Shown: positions 42,998 to 51,525 of the stretch, one piece after another
Numbering within the stretch: position 1 is the stretch's first letter
Layout of the letters: each line of letters starts with the position of its first letter
Assembly: GCF_000331735.1 (NCBI RefSeq)
Contig: NC_020126.1
Span: forward strand, 1,612,001 to 1,676,000
From: Myxococcus stipitatus DSM 14675
GTDB lineage: Bacteria; Myxococcota; Myxococcia; Myxococcales; Myxococcaceae
Direction: 5' to 3'
DNA length: 64,000 nucleotides
Program-made: the position numbers and the translations under genes
The notes under the pieces: generated by a model
Told to the model about the DNA's origin: nothing
What the model saw: only the letters and a program-made list of their open reading frames with translations
Databases searched by the model: none

Positions 42998-45217
42998 TCA
43001 GTAACCGACGGAGTTGAAGAGGAACGGGTAGGTGATGATGACCACGCCGCCCTTGGGGGCGGGGAACGACCAGGTCTTCAGATTGGAGAGGATGCACGCT
43101 TCGACGGAGGCGTTGCGCAGCGTGGAGGACTTCGTCTTCGCGGCGGCCACGCTGCCGTTGGTGCCGATGGTCCACTCCAGCACCACCTTGCCGGCGAGCC
43201 CCGGGTCCTTGAGGAGCGCGCGCTCGTAGCAGCCGTGGACTTCGTTGAGGTGGCTGTTGATGACACGCGCCACGGCCTCACGGTCCACCGTGCCCTGGGT
43301 CGAGGAGATGCTGCGGGCGGTGGCGCGCGTGACGGTGGCGCCGACCTTGCCCTTGCCCACGGAGCCCGCGCCCAGCGCGCCGATTCCGCCGCCGCCCTTG
43401 CCGCGCAGGAGCTCCGCGCCCAGCGTCGCGCCGCCGCCCTTGCCGCCGCCGCCCAGGCCGAACGTGCCCAGGCCCGCGTTGGCGATGGGCGCCTTCCCGA
43501 TGAGGCCGGACAGCTTGTAGTTGGACGTCTTCACGTTCTTGCTGCCGGGGCCACTGCCCAGCTTGTCCACCGCGGCGAGCAGGTCATTGGTGGCGGGGCC
43601 CGCGGCGGACAGCTTCGCGAGCGCCTTGAGCGCCTTGTTCTCCGCGGGCGCCGCGGCCACCGCCTTGGGGGGCGTGGGCGGAGGCGGCGTCTTCTCCACG
43701 GGCTTGGGCGGCGCCTTCTCCGCGACCTTCTTCTCCGCGGGCTTGGGCGGCGCCTTCTCCTTGATGGCCTCCAGCTTCTTCTTGGCCTCTTCCTTCTTCT
43801 TGGGCTCGGGCGCGATGAGGCGCAGCGCGACGGGCGGCAGGTTCTTCTGCGTGAAGTCCGCCGTCTCCGGCGTGGGCGGCTTCATCACGATGAAGGCGCC
43901 CATCGCCCCGGCGAAGAGGACGAAGCACGACAGGGCCAGCCACGGCAGGCCCTTGAGCGGGTTGACGAACACGCGTTCGGGCACGGGGGCCGCGTACGCC
44001 ACCAGCGACATCTGGCCCTGCGTCAGCCGCGCGCCCACGCCGTCGCGCAGCGTGATGAAGCGGCGGCTGCCGTCGGACTCCAGCGCCGCGCCGGTGACGG
44101 GCGCGAAGCGTCCATCGTTCGCGCTCTTCTCCACCTCCGTCCCCGGAGGAACGAACAGGCGGAAGGCGCCGTTGAGCGACTCCGCCAAGGTGAACGGCGC
44201 ATCACCTTCCGGCAGCGAGAAGCCCCACAGCGGCATGGCCTCCGGCACGTCCAGCGAGGCCTGCACGGGCTTCTTCTTGTCCGGCTTGAAGCGGCGCGCG
44301 TCGCGGCGGATGGTGCCCCAGTAGAGCTCCAGGTAGAGCTGCGAGGGGCCCTTGCCCTTGCCCATGCGCGGGGCGTGCGTGGGACGCGACGCGGTGACCT
44401 TCGGCTCGCTCAAGAGCGGGCCCTTGGGCTCGGGCAGCGGGTCCAGCGCCACGTCGGAGAGCAGGTCCTCCGCCAGCAGCATGCCCGTGCTGGCGGCGGG
44501 AGGCGGCTCCTGCGTCGCGCGGCGGCGCACGGACGGCACGGTGCCGGCGGGCACGGGCGCCTGCAGCGGCTGCGGCGTGGGCACGGCGGCGACATGCACG
44601 GGCGCGGGAGGCGCAGGCGGCGCCGGCATGGGGACGACGGCGGGCGCGGCGGCGGACTGCTGCGGATAGATGGCCTGCGTCGCCGCGTGGGACGGGTGCT
44701 GCGAGGGAGGCTGCGGCACGGCGCGCACCGCGGGCACGGTGGTGGCCAGCGGCTGGGCCGGCGCGGTGGCGGGGCGCAGCTGGCGCACCTGCGCGGAGGG
44801 CTGCGGCGCGGGCTGGGGCGGCGCGGGCTGCGGCGCGCTGAAGAGGGCGGCGACCTCCGGCGGAGGCTGCGGCTTGGCCTCCTGTGGCCGCTGCGCGAGC
44901 ACGCGTGTCTTGAGGACGAAGGGGCCGCACAGCACCTCGTCGACGGAGCGGATCTCGCACGCGGTGACGCGGTGGCCGTTGACGAACAGGCCAATGGCGG
45001 TGCCCGCGTCCTGGATGGCGGCGCGGCCATTCTGGAAGTAGAGCAGCGCGTGGCGCGGCTCCACGGCGGGGTCATCCAGCCGCAGGTCCGAGGACGGGTC
45101 TGAACCCAGGGCATACGTGCCGGGGACGAACACTTCCGTCCCAACGAGGAGTCCGTCGCGGAGGATGACGACTTGCAGGACGCTGGGCTGGCCGCTCAAC
45201 GGTGACGCTCCCTTCAA
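42998..45217 (-). CDS. FHA-TM-TonB hybrid, GltG/AgmX-like (739 aa)
   Basis: Domains in order: an FHA domain at residues 20-110 (YALGSDPSSDLRLDDPAVEP, then RHALLYFQNG); a Pro/Ala-rich linker to about 270; a globular segment at 290-420; one membrane helix (LPWLALSCFVLFAGAMGAFI, about 430-450); a Lys/Pro-rich TonB-like periplasmic stretch (EKAPPKPAEKKVAEKAPPKP); a Gly-rich stretch; and a C-terminal AgmX/PglI-type TonB domain (HLNEVHGCYERALLKDPGLA, then VVLEWTIGTNGSV). This matches the layout of GltG/NfsG. The FHA domain would read threonine phosphorylation in the cytoplasm and the TonB end would act on periplasmic partners. It is 21 bases after the small exported-protein gene. Confidence 0.88.
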   Translation of the reverse strand: MKGASPLSGQPSVLQVVILRDGLLVGTEVFVPGTYALGSDPSSDLRLDDPAVEPRHALLYFQNGRAAIQDAGTAIGLFVNGHRVTACEIRSVDEVLCGPFVLKTRVLAQRPQEAKPQPPPEVAALFSAPQPAPPQPAPQPSAQVRQLRPATAPAQPLATTVPAVRAVPQPPSQHPSHAATQAIYPQQSAAAPAVVPMPAPPAPPAPVHVAAVPTPQPLQAPVPAGTVPSVRRRATQEPPPAASTGMLLAEDLLSDVALDPLPEPKGPLLSEPKVTASRPTHAPRMGKGKGPSQLYLELYWGTIRRDARRFKPDKKKPVQASLDVPEAMPLWGFSLPEGDAPFTLAESLNGAFRLFVPPGTEVEKSANDGRFAPVTGAALESDGSRRFITLRDGVGARLTQGQMSLVAYAAPVPERVFVNPLKGLPWLALSCFVLFAGAMGAFIVMKPPTPETADFTQKNLPPVALRLIAPEPKKKEEAKKKLEAIKEKAPPKPAEKKVAEKAPPKPVEKTPPPPTPPKAVAAAPAENKALKALAKLSAAGPATNDLLAAVDKLGSGPGSKNVKTSNYKLSGLIGKAPIANAGLGTFGLGGGGKGGGATLGAELLRGKGGGGIGALGAGSVGKGKVGATVTRATARSISSTQGTVDREAVARVINSHLNEVHGCYERALLKDPGLAGKVVLEWTIGTNGSVAAAKTKSSTLRNASVEACILSNLKTWSFPAPKGGVVIITYPFLFNSVGY

Positions 45218-45238
45218 GGGCTGGTGGGCGGTGCAGCC

Positions 45239-45640
45239 CTACTGGTCGTACACCGTGGCGAGGGTCTCGGTCCGGAAGCTGTCGCGCTCGCGGATCATCG
45301 ACCGCTGCTTCAATTCCTTGCGGTCGTAGAGATAGACGGCGCCCGACTTGTTCGTCTGGCCTTGGATGAGCCGGTCATCGAAGTCGATGCGTGACGGGCC
45401 GCGCTGCGGCGGCGCCGAGGATGTGGCCGCATCCGCCTCGCCCGTCACCGGGTCCGTCACGGGTGCGCCCTTGGTTTCAATCTTCGGCGGGGCCTTCGAG
45501 CTGGACTTCTTGCCAGCCTTCGCCTTCGCCGATTTCGCGGAACGGCCGCGGCCCTGGGCCCATGCATCGCTCGGGAACAACAAACCACCGATGCCGAGGA
45601 GCTGGGCGACGGCCATGCAGAGGAGGAAGCGTCGCATCAT
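45239..45640 (-). CDS. Small exported protein heading the Glt/Nfs-like operon, 133 aa
   Basis: ATG 45640 or 45637 begins a Sec signal ending SDAWAQG. A Lys/Ser/Ala-rich basic linker (residues 32-55) follows, then an acidic segment. The C-terminal 45 residues form a conserved-looking domain (SRIDFDDRLIQGQTNKSGAV, then YLYDRKELKQRSMIRERDSF). I do not know its function. It is the first gene of the eight-gene operon and may be an adaptor for the FHA-TonB protein encoded next. Confidence 0.7.
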   Translation of the reverse strand: MMRRFLLCMAVAQLLGIGGLLFPSDAWAQGRGRSAKSAKAKAGKKSSSKAPPKIETKGAPVTDPVTGEADAATSSAPPQRGPSRIDFDDRLIQGQTNKSGAVYLYDRKELKQRSMIRERDSFRTETLATVYDQ

Positions 45641-45714
45641 CAACAAGTTAAGCGATGCGCGTATGGACCTGTCAACGCACACTCCAGCCCTCTTCGTGAG
45701 GGGCGGGGGAACAT

Positions 45715-45730
45715 GTGTGGGGGGCACTCC
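45715..45730 (+). repeat. 16-bp motif, copy 1, in the divergent 45641-45916 region
   Basis: GTGTGGGGGGCACTCC lies in the 276-base region between the divergent Glt/Nfs-like operon and the di-heme gene. The same 16 bases occur on the other strand at 50032-50047. Here it is followed by CCCCATGTGGGG. No -35/-10 pair stands out in this region. Confidence 0.5.
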
Positions 45731-45916
45731 ACCCCATGTGGGGCGCATGCTCCACGACAGTGGGTTGGACGTTGCCGAGCCGCTGAAAAGATGGCGTGGT
45801 GCTCCGCATCCCAGCGCGTGCGCCGACCGGGTGTTCGCGCGATGGGACTCAGCGTGGCGGCGTGATGGATGGGAGCTGCTCCCGGGCGATGGGCCCGAGG
45901 AGCGCGGGACACGGAT

Positions 45917-48250
45917 GTGACAGACGCGGCGCGCAGAGGGGCATTGCTGGCGGTGGGCGTGGTGCTGTGGACCGCCGCCGGAGTCGTGGGCTATCGCCTG
46001 AGCACTCGGGACGCGGCCCGCTCGGGGACGCCCGAGTCGCAAGTGACACAGGTGGGCGCGAGCACCGCGCCGAGGCTCGACTCGGTGGGGCCTCGGCTGA
46101 CGAGCAATGAGACATCCCAGCCGCTGTCCATCCAGGGGGAGCGGCTGGTGACGGGGTTGCGTCTGTCACTGGGTTCCCCGCTGTCGCTGGAGCTGCCGCT
46201 GACGGTGGTCGACTCGCGCCACGCCTTCGCCCGGCTGCCCGCCGGGCTGGCGTTGCCGGAGGACCTGCCGCAGGTGGTGGTGGAGGCGCGGCTGGTGTCG
46301 GACAGGGGCGCGACGTGTGAGGGGGGCGCCACCCTCACGCTGGTGAATGACGCGGCCTTCCCCGACCTGACGGGCATGGTGGCTTCCCCGGATGGCCGCA
46401 GGGTGTTCGTCCTCTCGCCGCCCACGGACACGGTGTACGCGGTGGAGGTGGAGTCGGGGCGCGTGGAGGTGCTGTCGGTGGGAGATGGCCCGTCCGCGCT
46501 GGCGACGTGGAAGGACGCGCGAGGGCAGGCGTTCCTGGGCGTGGTGCACCGCTTCCTGCCGGAGCTGCGGGTCTACTCGCTGGAGGGGCCCACGCTGGGC
46601 TCGCCGCGCGGCATCCCCGCGCCGCTGGGGGCCTCCGGGCTGGAGGTGGATGGCGTGAAGGGTGTGGCCTTCATCGCCGAGCAGGTGCGCGACACGGTGC
46701 GGGCCATCCAGTTGGAGGACGGCCACGAGCGCTGGAGCACGCCGGTGGACCCGAATCCCCGAGCGATGGCCCGGTGGAAGGACGTGCTGGCGGTGGGCAG
46801 CCTCCAGACGGGGCAATTGGAGCTGCTGCGGCAGGAGACCGGCCTGCGCGTCTTCTCGGTGGTGCCAGGGCCGGGGGTGCCCATCGTCGGCGGCCACACG
46901 GAGCGCTTCCGCGCGCAGGTGATGGGCGGCAAGGCGCCGCGCACGCTCCTGGCCAGCGAGAAGCTGGGCCGGCTCTTCATGGCGAGCCTGGGCCCCAACG
47001 TGGGCCCCAACCCCCAGCGCATGGAGGTGAGCAACAACAGCGGCGTGGCGGTGGTGGACCCGGCGCGCGGCGACTACGTGCGACACCGAGGCTTCGGCGC
47101 GGGTGTCACGGAGGGCCTGGCGCTGGATGAGGCGCGCGGGCTGCTCTACGCGGCGGATGTGGGCCTGGGGCGGGTGAGGGTGCTCGATGCCCGGGCGCTG
47201 ATGTCGCCGGACGACGCGGCTGCGCGCGGCGCGGTGCTGCACGAGGTGGTGCTGATGCCCCCCGACAGCATGCCGCGCATCCGCCCCTCGGAGGACTTCT
47301 CCATCAAGGGGCGCGCGGGTGTGGAGCTGCACTCCGGGCCGCGCTCGCTGGTGCTGTCCCCGAATGGGAACACGCTGTACGTGCTCAACCGCTTCACGCG
47401 GGACATCGCCGTGGTGGACGTGCGCGAGGCGCGCAAGGGGCGGGCGGTGGTGACGCGGCGGCTGCCGGTGGTGACCTCGCGCGCGCAGGCGAAGCGGCGG
47501 CTGGGGCAGGTGCTCTTCTACGCGGACCTGGGACGCACGGGCATCACGTGTGACGGCTGTCACATCGAGGGCCACACCGGCGGCGTCTTCTACGAGAAGA
47601 CGCGGCCCAATCGCATCTACCGCTCGCCCACGGTGCTGGGCAGCCGGGACACGCCGCCGTTCTTCACGCCCGCCAGCCAGCACGACCTGGCGGAGACCGC
47701 GAGCTTCGTGGGGGGACGCAATCGCTTCCACAACCCGAACCCGTCCCCTTCCGAAATCGAGGCGCTCTCCCTCTACACGTCGCTGCTCGTCACGCCGCCC
47801 AATCCCTACCGTCGCCCCGACGGCGCGCCCCTGGAGACGGTGACGCTTCCGGATGGGCACGTGGGCTCGCCCGCGCGGGGGCGCGCGTTGTTCGAGGGCC
47901 GCGGCGGCTGTCTGTCCTGTCACCCCGCGCCGCTCTACACGCTGGACCAGGACGCCGCGACGCGAGGGCAATATCTCGACGTGGGGACGCCGGTGGCGCT
48001 GCCCCTGCGGCAGGAGCTGCAGGACCTGGTGGTGGGGGCGGCGCCTCCCTCCCTGGTGGGGACGTGGGACATGTGGCCGCTGCTCACCAGCGCCACCGCG
48101 GGCTACGGCGTGAAGGACGGGCGGCTCGTGGTGGAGACGCGCTTCCCGCTGCGGTCCGTGCTGGAGACTTCCGGGCCCGCGCATGGTGATGCACGGGCCT
48201 TCCATCCTCAGGAGCGTGACGATGTGCTCGCCTTCCTCCTCACATTGTGA
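45917..48250 (+). CDS. Di-heme cytochrome c / beta-propeller oxidoreductase-like protein, 777 aa
   Basis: GTG 45917 opens a membrane-anchor or signal segment (GALLAVGVVLWTAAGVVGYR). Residues 30-125 are an unknown beta domain. From about 150 to 530 runs a YVTN-type beta-propeller (MVASPDGRRVFVLSPPTDTV, RSLVLSPNGNTLYVLNRFTR). The C-terminal third is cytochrome c-like, with heme motifs CDGCH at residues 545-549 and CLSCH at 665-669, which resembles the di-heme peroxidase/MauG fold. It faces the periplasm. Propeller plus di-heme fusions are common in myxobacteria; the substrate is unknown. Confidence 0.85.
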   Translation: MTDAARRGALLAVGVVLWTAAGVVGYRLSTRDAARSGTPESQVTQVGASTAPRLDSVGPRLTSNETSQPLSIQGERLVTGLRLSLGSPLSLELPLTVVDSRHAFARLPAGLALPEDLPQVVVEARLVSDRGATCEGGATLTLVNDAAFPDLTGMVASPDGRRVFVLSPPTDTVYAVEVESGRVEVLSVGDGPSALATWKDARGQAFLGVVHRFLPELRVYSLEGPTLGSPRGIPAPLGASGLEVDGVKGVAFIAEQVRDTVRAIQLEDGHERWSTPVDPNPRAMARWKDVLAVGSLQTGQLELLRQETGLRVFSVVPGPGVPIVGGHTERFRAQVMGGKAPRTLLASEKLGRLFMASLGPNVGPNPQRMEVSNNSGVAVVDPARGDYVRHRGFGAGVTEGLALDEARGLLYAADVGLGRVRVLDARALMSPDDAAARGAVLHEVVLMPPDSMPRIRPSEDFSIKGRAGVELHSGPRSLVLSPNGNTLYVLNRFTRDIAVVDVREARKGRAVVTRRLPVVTSRAQAKRRLGQVLFYADLGRTGITCDGCHIEGHTGGVFYEKTRPNRIYRSPTVLGSRDTPPFFTPASQHDLAETASFVGGRNRFHNPNPSPSEIEALSLYTSLLVTPPNPYRRPDGAPLETVTLPDGHVGSPARGRALFEGRGGCLSCHPAPLYTLDQDAATRGQYLDVGTPVALPLRQELQDLVVGAAPPSLVGTWDMWPLLTSATAGYGVKDGRLVVETRFPLRSVLETSGPAHGDARAFHPQERDDVLAFLLTL

Positions 48251-48392
48251 GCACGCGTCACGACACAGTGATTCACGGTTCCATGGCGAGGCGAAATTGC
48301 GGCCAACGGTGTGTGCGGGAATCCGAAGAATGCGTCTCACGCGTGGCAGTCACTTGCGTTGCCGTGGGTGGCTGCGGTCTACAATCCAGCGG

Positions 48393-49991
48393 ATGGCCCC
48401 CCTTCCGCGCATCGCGTGGCCGCTGCTGCTGCTTCCGATTCTTCTCCTGTCCTGCTCCGACGCGGGCCTCTATTCCATTGATGGACGGGCAGCCAACCGC
48501 GGGGACCGCGCCAACTTCTCCGGCACCGTCTGTGTTCCGAGCGCGGGCGGCGAGGCGTTTCCCACCAAGGTCCTCTTCGCGCTGCAGGGCGGCCAGGGTG
48601 TGGAGCCTGAAATCGTGGGCTACGCCACGGATGGCCTCTCCACGCTGACCAGCCGGTTCTCCGGTCCGTTCGTGAAGTTCGGCCTGGTCGCCTACCACAC
48701 GGTGGCCACGGGCATCGTCGGCGGCTTCGCCGACGCGGAGACGCTCCAGGCGGCGCTGCCTCGCTTCGCGACGTATCAAGAGACGGGGCCCGTCAGCGTC
48801 CGCTCGTCCCTGCGGCTGGCGAAGACGCTGCTGTCGGGCGACATGCAGACGTCGTGTCGCGGCGAGGTCGCGCGCACGCGCTACATGGTCGTCGTGGTCA
48901 TCCGCAGCCAGGACACGAGCTGCGCCAACCCGGCCTTCAACATCGGCCTGGACCGCGCCTGCAACGCGCTGCAGGACAAGGTCGCCTGCAGCAAGTGCGA
49001 GCTCACCGCCGTCACCGGCGAAATCAAGGCGCTGGCGCAGCAGTTCGGCGCGGGCGAGGTGGTGGTTCAGCCCATCTATGTCCGCGGTGAGACGTCGGAC
49101 CCGGTGACACGCGAGCACGCCGCCGCCATCGCCCACGCGGGTGGCACCGAGCCCCTGGAGACCGACGGGCCGGGCCTGTCCATCACCCTCACCAGCTTGA
49201 AGTACGCGGCGCGGACCAACACCCTCAAGCTCAAGCGCTTCCTCGCCTTCAACCGCAACGTGGCGGTGCGCGCCGGACAGGTGCTCGTCGACAGCGACGG
49301 TGACGGCCTGCCGGACGTGGACGAGGATGCGCTGGGCACCGACTCCCGGCAGCTCGACTCGGACCAGGACGGCCTGATGGATGGGCTGGAGGTCCGCGCC
49401 GGCCTGGACCCGCTGGTGCCGGATGTCATCACCGGCTGCAACATCTCGCTCGACGAGGACGGAGACCGCCTCAACACGTGCGAGGAGCGCGTGCTGGGGA
49501 CCAACCCCTGCATCGGCGACACCGACGGCGACACGCTGCCGGACCTGGTGGAGGCGCTGTCCCAGACGAACCCGCTGGTGCCGGAGGACCTGCTCGACTC
49601 GGACCGGGATGGCCTCTCCAACATCGCGGAGGTGGAGGCGCACGGCGACCCGCTGAGCGCGGACCTCGACTTCCATCGCGAGCGCGCCTACGGCTACGAC
49701 CTGGTGGAGACGACGGCCGCGGCGGATGGCCGCATCTGCTACACGACGCGCGTGGAGAATGTCTCGCTGGGCCAGACGCGCGAGCGTCCCCATCCGCTCA
49801 TCCCGGGCGAGGTCATCCGCGCGGGCACCAACGAGGTGTATCTGTATCTCCAGGCGGGTCGGGACAATGACCCGCGCGGCGCGGGCATCGGCTCGCTGCT
49901 CATCCAGCCCATCCAGTACGACAAGGAGAAGGGGCGCACCCCGTCCGGCATCCTTCCGCTCGAACCCGAGGCGTTCATTCTCGGGAAGTGA
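48393..49991 (+). CDS. VWA-like/TSP3 lipoprotein with degenerate MIDAS, 532 aa
   Basis: ATG 48393 gives a signal ending in the lipobox LLLSC, with Cys21. The protein is collinear with the products of 51526-53517 and 53514-55262: a lipobox, a short F-S-G-T-V-C opening, a von Willebrand A-like domain (residues 58-285), thrombospondin type-3/EF-like calcium repeats (DSDGDGLPDVDEDALGTDS, DSDQDGLMDGLEV), and the C-terminal GYDLV...GRICYTTRVEN module. In the position of the metal-site motif D-x-S-x-S of its sisters it reads QGGQG (residues 65-69), so the metal site is lost. Confidence 0.8.
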   Translation: MAPLPRIAWPLLLLPILLLSCSDAGLYSIDGRAANRGDRANFSGTVCVPSAGGEAFPTKVLFALQGGQGVEPEIVGYATDGLSTLTSRFSGPFVKFGLVAYHTVATGIVGGFADAETLQAALPRFATYQETGPVSVRSSLRLAKTLLSGDMQTSCRGEVARTRYMVVVVIRSQDTSCANPAFNIGLDRACNALQDKVACSKCELTAVTGEIKALAQQFGAGEVVVQPIYVRGETSDPVTREHAAAIAHAGGTEPLETDGPGLSITLTSLKYAARTNTLKLKRFLAFNRNVAVRAGQVLVDSDGDGLPDVDEDALGTDSRQLDSDQDGLMDGLEVRAGLDPLVPDVITGCNISLDEDGDRLNTCEERVLGTNPCIGDTDGDTLPDLVEALSQTNPLVPEDLLDSDRDGLSNIAEVEAHGDPLSADLDFHRERAYGYDLVETTAAADGRICYTTRVENVSLGQTRERPHPLIPGEVIRAGTNEVYLYLQAGRDNDPRGAGIGSLLIQPIQYDKEKGRTPSGILPLEPEAFILGK

Positions 49992-50000
49992 TCCACCCTC

Positions 50001-50049
50001 GAGTGTGGGGCCAGCCCCCCGCTCGGACTGGGGAGTGCCCCCCACACTC
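50001..50049. repeat. Hairpin after 48393-49991 carrying 16-bp motif copy 2
   Basis: GAGTGTGGGG at 50001-50010 pairs perfectly with CCCCACACTC at 50040-50049. The right arm overlaps the reverse complement of GTGTGGGGGGCACTCC (50032-50047), the motif also present at 45715-45730. It starts 10 bases after a stop codon and lies 112 bases before the next ATG, so it may act as a terminator-like structure or a protein-binding site. Confidence 0.45.
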
Positions 50050-50161
50050 CTCGGTCCAATCCCTCTCTCCTCTTGGCCAACCACTTGAAACTTCTGAGAT
50101 TCACGCGAGGCCAATGTGCGGATCGTCTCTTGCTAAGGGCTCGGGGCTGAAAGGAGTCACC

Positions 50162-51493
50162 ATGTCACTCGTTCGAGTCGCTCCGCTGCTGATGCTCGGG
50201 GCATTCCTGGTCGTGAACCCTGGTGTCGCGCAGGCGCAGAACCCCACCACCAACGCGGACAACCCGGAGTGCCTCGGGGTTTCTTGCGGTCGTCCCCAGG
50301 AGGAGGGCGGAGGCGGTGGTTGTGGATGTGGCGGTTCGGTGTGGGTGAACTACACGGACGACGGCGACACGCTGGCGTACACGGATGACGCGGACGGCGA
50401 CGGCCGCGCGGACGACCGGGACAACTGCCCCTTCGCGTCCAACCGCGACCAGACGGACGGCGACAGCGATGGCGTGGGCAACGTCTGCGACAACTGCTCG
50501 GCGCTCTCCAACTCCACCCAGCGCGACGCGGACGGCGACGGCAAGGGTGACGACTGTGACGAGGACCAGGACAACGACACCATCCTCAACGGGCAGGACA
50601 ACTGCCCGCTGATTCCCAACCGCGACCAGTCCGACCTGGACGCGGACGGCGCGGGCGATGTGTGTGATTCCGACGACGACAACGACGGCGTGGCGGATGG
50701 CGCCGACAACTGCCCGCGCGTGCGCAACCCGGAGCAGGTGATGCCCACCGACGGCAGCCAGTGCCGCGTGGACGCCGACGGCGACAACATCTCCGACAAC
50801 GGCGACAACTGCCCGGGGCTCTCCAACTCCGACCAGTCCGACAAGGACCAGGACGGCATGGGTGACGCGTGCGACGTGGACGTCGACGACGACGGCATCC
50901 TCAACGACGCGGACAACTGCCGCGACGTGAAGAACCGCGAGCAGACGGACGATGACCGCGACGGCCTGGGCGACGCGTGCGACCGCCTCTACTGCCTCGT
51001 CGTGGACCCGACGCAGCCCTTGAAGTGCCTGGACCCGAAGGCGCCCTTCACGGTGAGCGCCGGTGGCACGGCGAAGCTCGCCAACGCGGGCGACGGCCTG
51101 CGTCCGCCGCTGTTCGCCAACCGCAACGGCGCCGCCATGGAGTACCGCTGGACGGTGAGCAAGCGCCCGGAGGGTTCCAACGCGGTGGTGGAGAATCCCC
51201 AGGGCGCGGTGACGCTCAGCCGTGACTGGCAGTACACGTACGTGGACGGCAGCGTGCCGCACTTCGTGCCGGACTCCGAGGGCACGTACGAGCTGACCGT
51301 GGAGGCCCGCCTGGCCTTCGCCGACCGCGTCTTCCCGGACCAGCGCGTCTCCACCTCCACCCTGGTGTTGACGGTGGGCAAGGGTGACGGCGATGGCCCC
51401 AACTGCTCCTCCGTGCCCGCCGGCTTCAGCCTCACGGCGCTTGGCGCCGCCCTGCTGGGCGTGCTGATGCGCCGCCGTCGCCGCGAGCCGTAA
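50162..51493 (+). CDS. Thrombospondin type-3 repeat protein with MYXO-CTERM tail, 443 aa
   Basis: AAAGGAG precedes ATG 50162, and a Sec signal ends GVAQAQN. A Cys/Gly-rich stretch (GGGGGCGCGG) is followed by about seven calcium-binding TSP3 repeats at residues 75-280 (DADGDGRADDRDNCPF, DSDGVGNVCDNC and so on), then a PKD/Ig-like beta domain to about 415. The C-terminus NCSSVPAGFSLTALGAALLG followed by an Arg cluster is a MYXO-CTERM sorting signal. Proteins with this tail are processed by a myxosortase and displayed on the cell surface with help of type II secretion. It is flanked by three TSP3 lipoproteins. Confidence 0.9.
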   Translation: MSLVRVAPLLMLGAFLVVNPGVAQAQNPTTNADNPECLGVSCGRPQEEGGGGGCGCGGSVWVNYTDDGDTLAYTDDADGDGRADDRDNCPFASNRDQTDGDSDGVGNVCDNCSALSNSTQRDADGDGKGDDCDEDQDNDTILNGQDNCPLIPNRDQSDLDADGAGDVCDSDDDNDGVADGADNCPRVRNPEQVMPTDGSQCRVDADGDNISDNGDNCPGLSNSDQSDKDQDGMGDACDVDVDDDGILNDADNCRDVKNREQTDDDRDGLGDACDRLYCLVVDPTQPLKCLDPKAPFTVSAGGTAKLANAGDGLRPPLFANRNGAAMEYRWTVSKRPEGSNAVVENPQGAVTLSRDWQYTYVDGSVPHFVPDSEGTYELTVEARLAFADRVFPDQRVSTSTLVLTVGKGDGDGPNCSSVPAGFSLTALGAALLGVLMRRRRREP

Positions 51494-51525
51494 ACCCGTT
51501 GTTCCTCGCCAGGAGGTCGTTTCCT

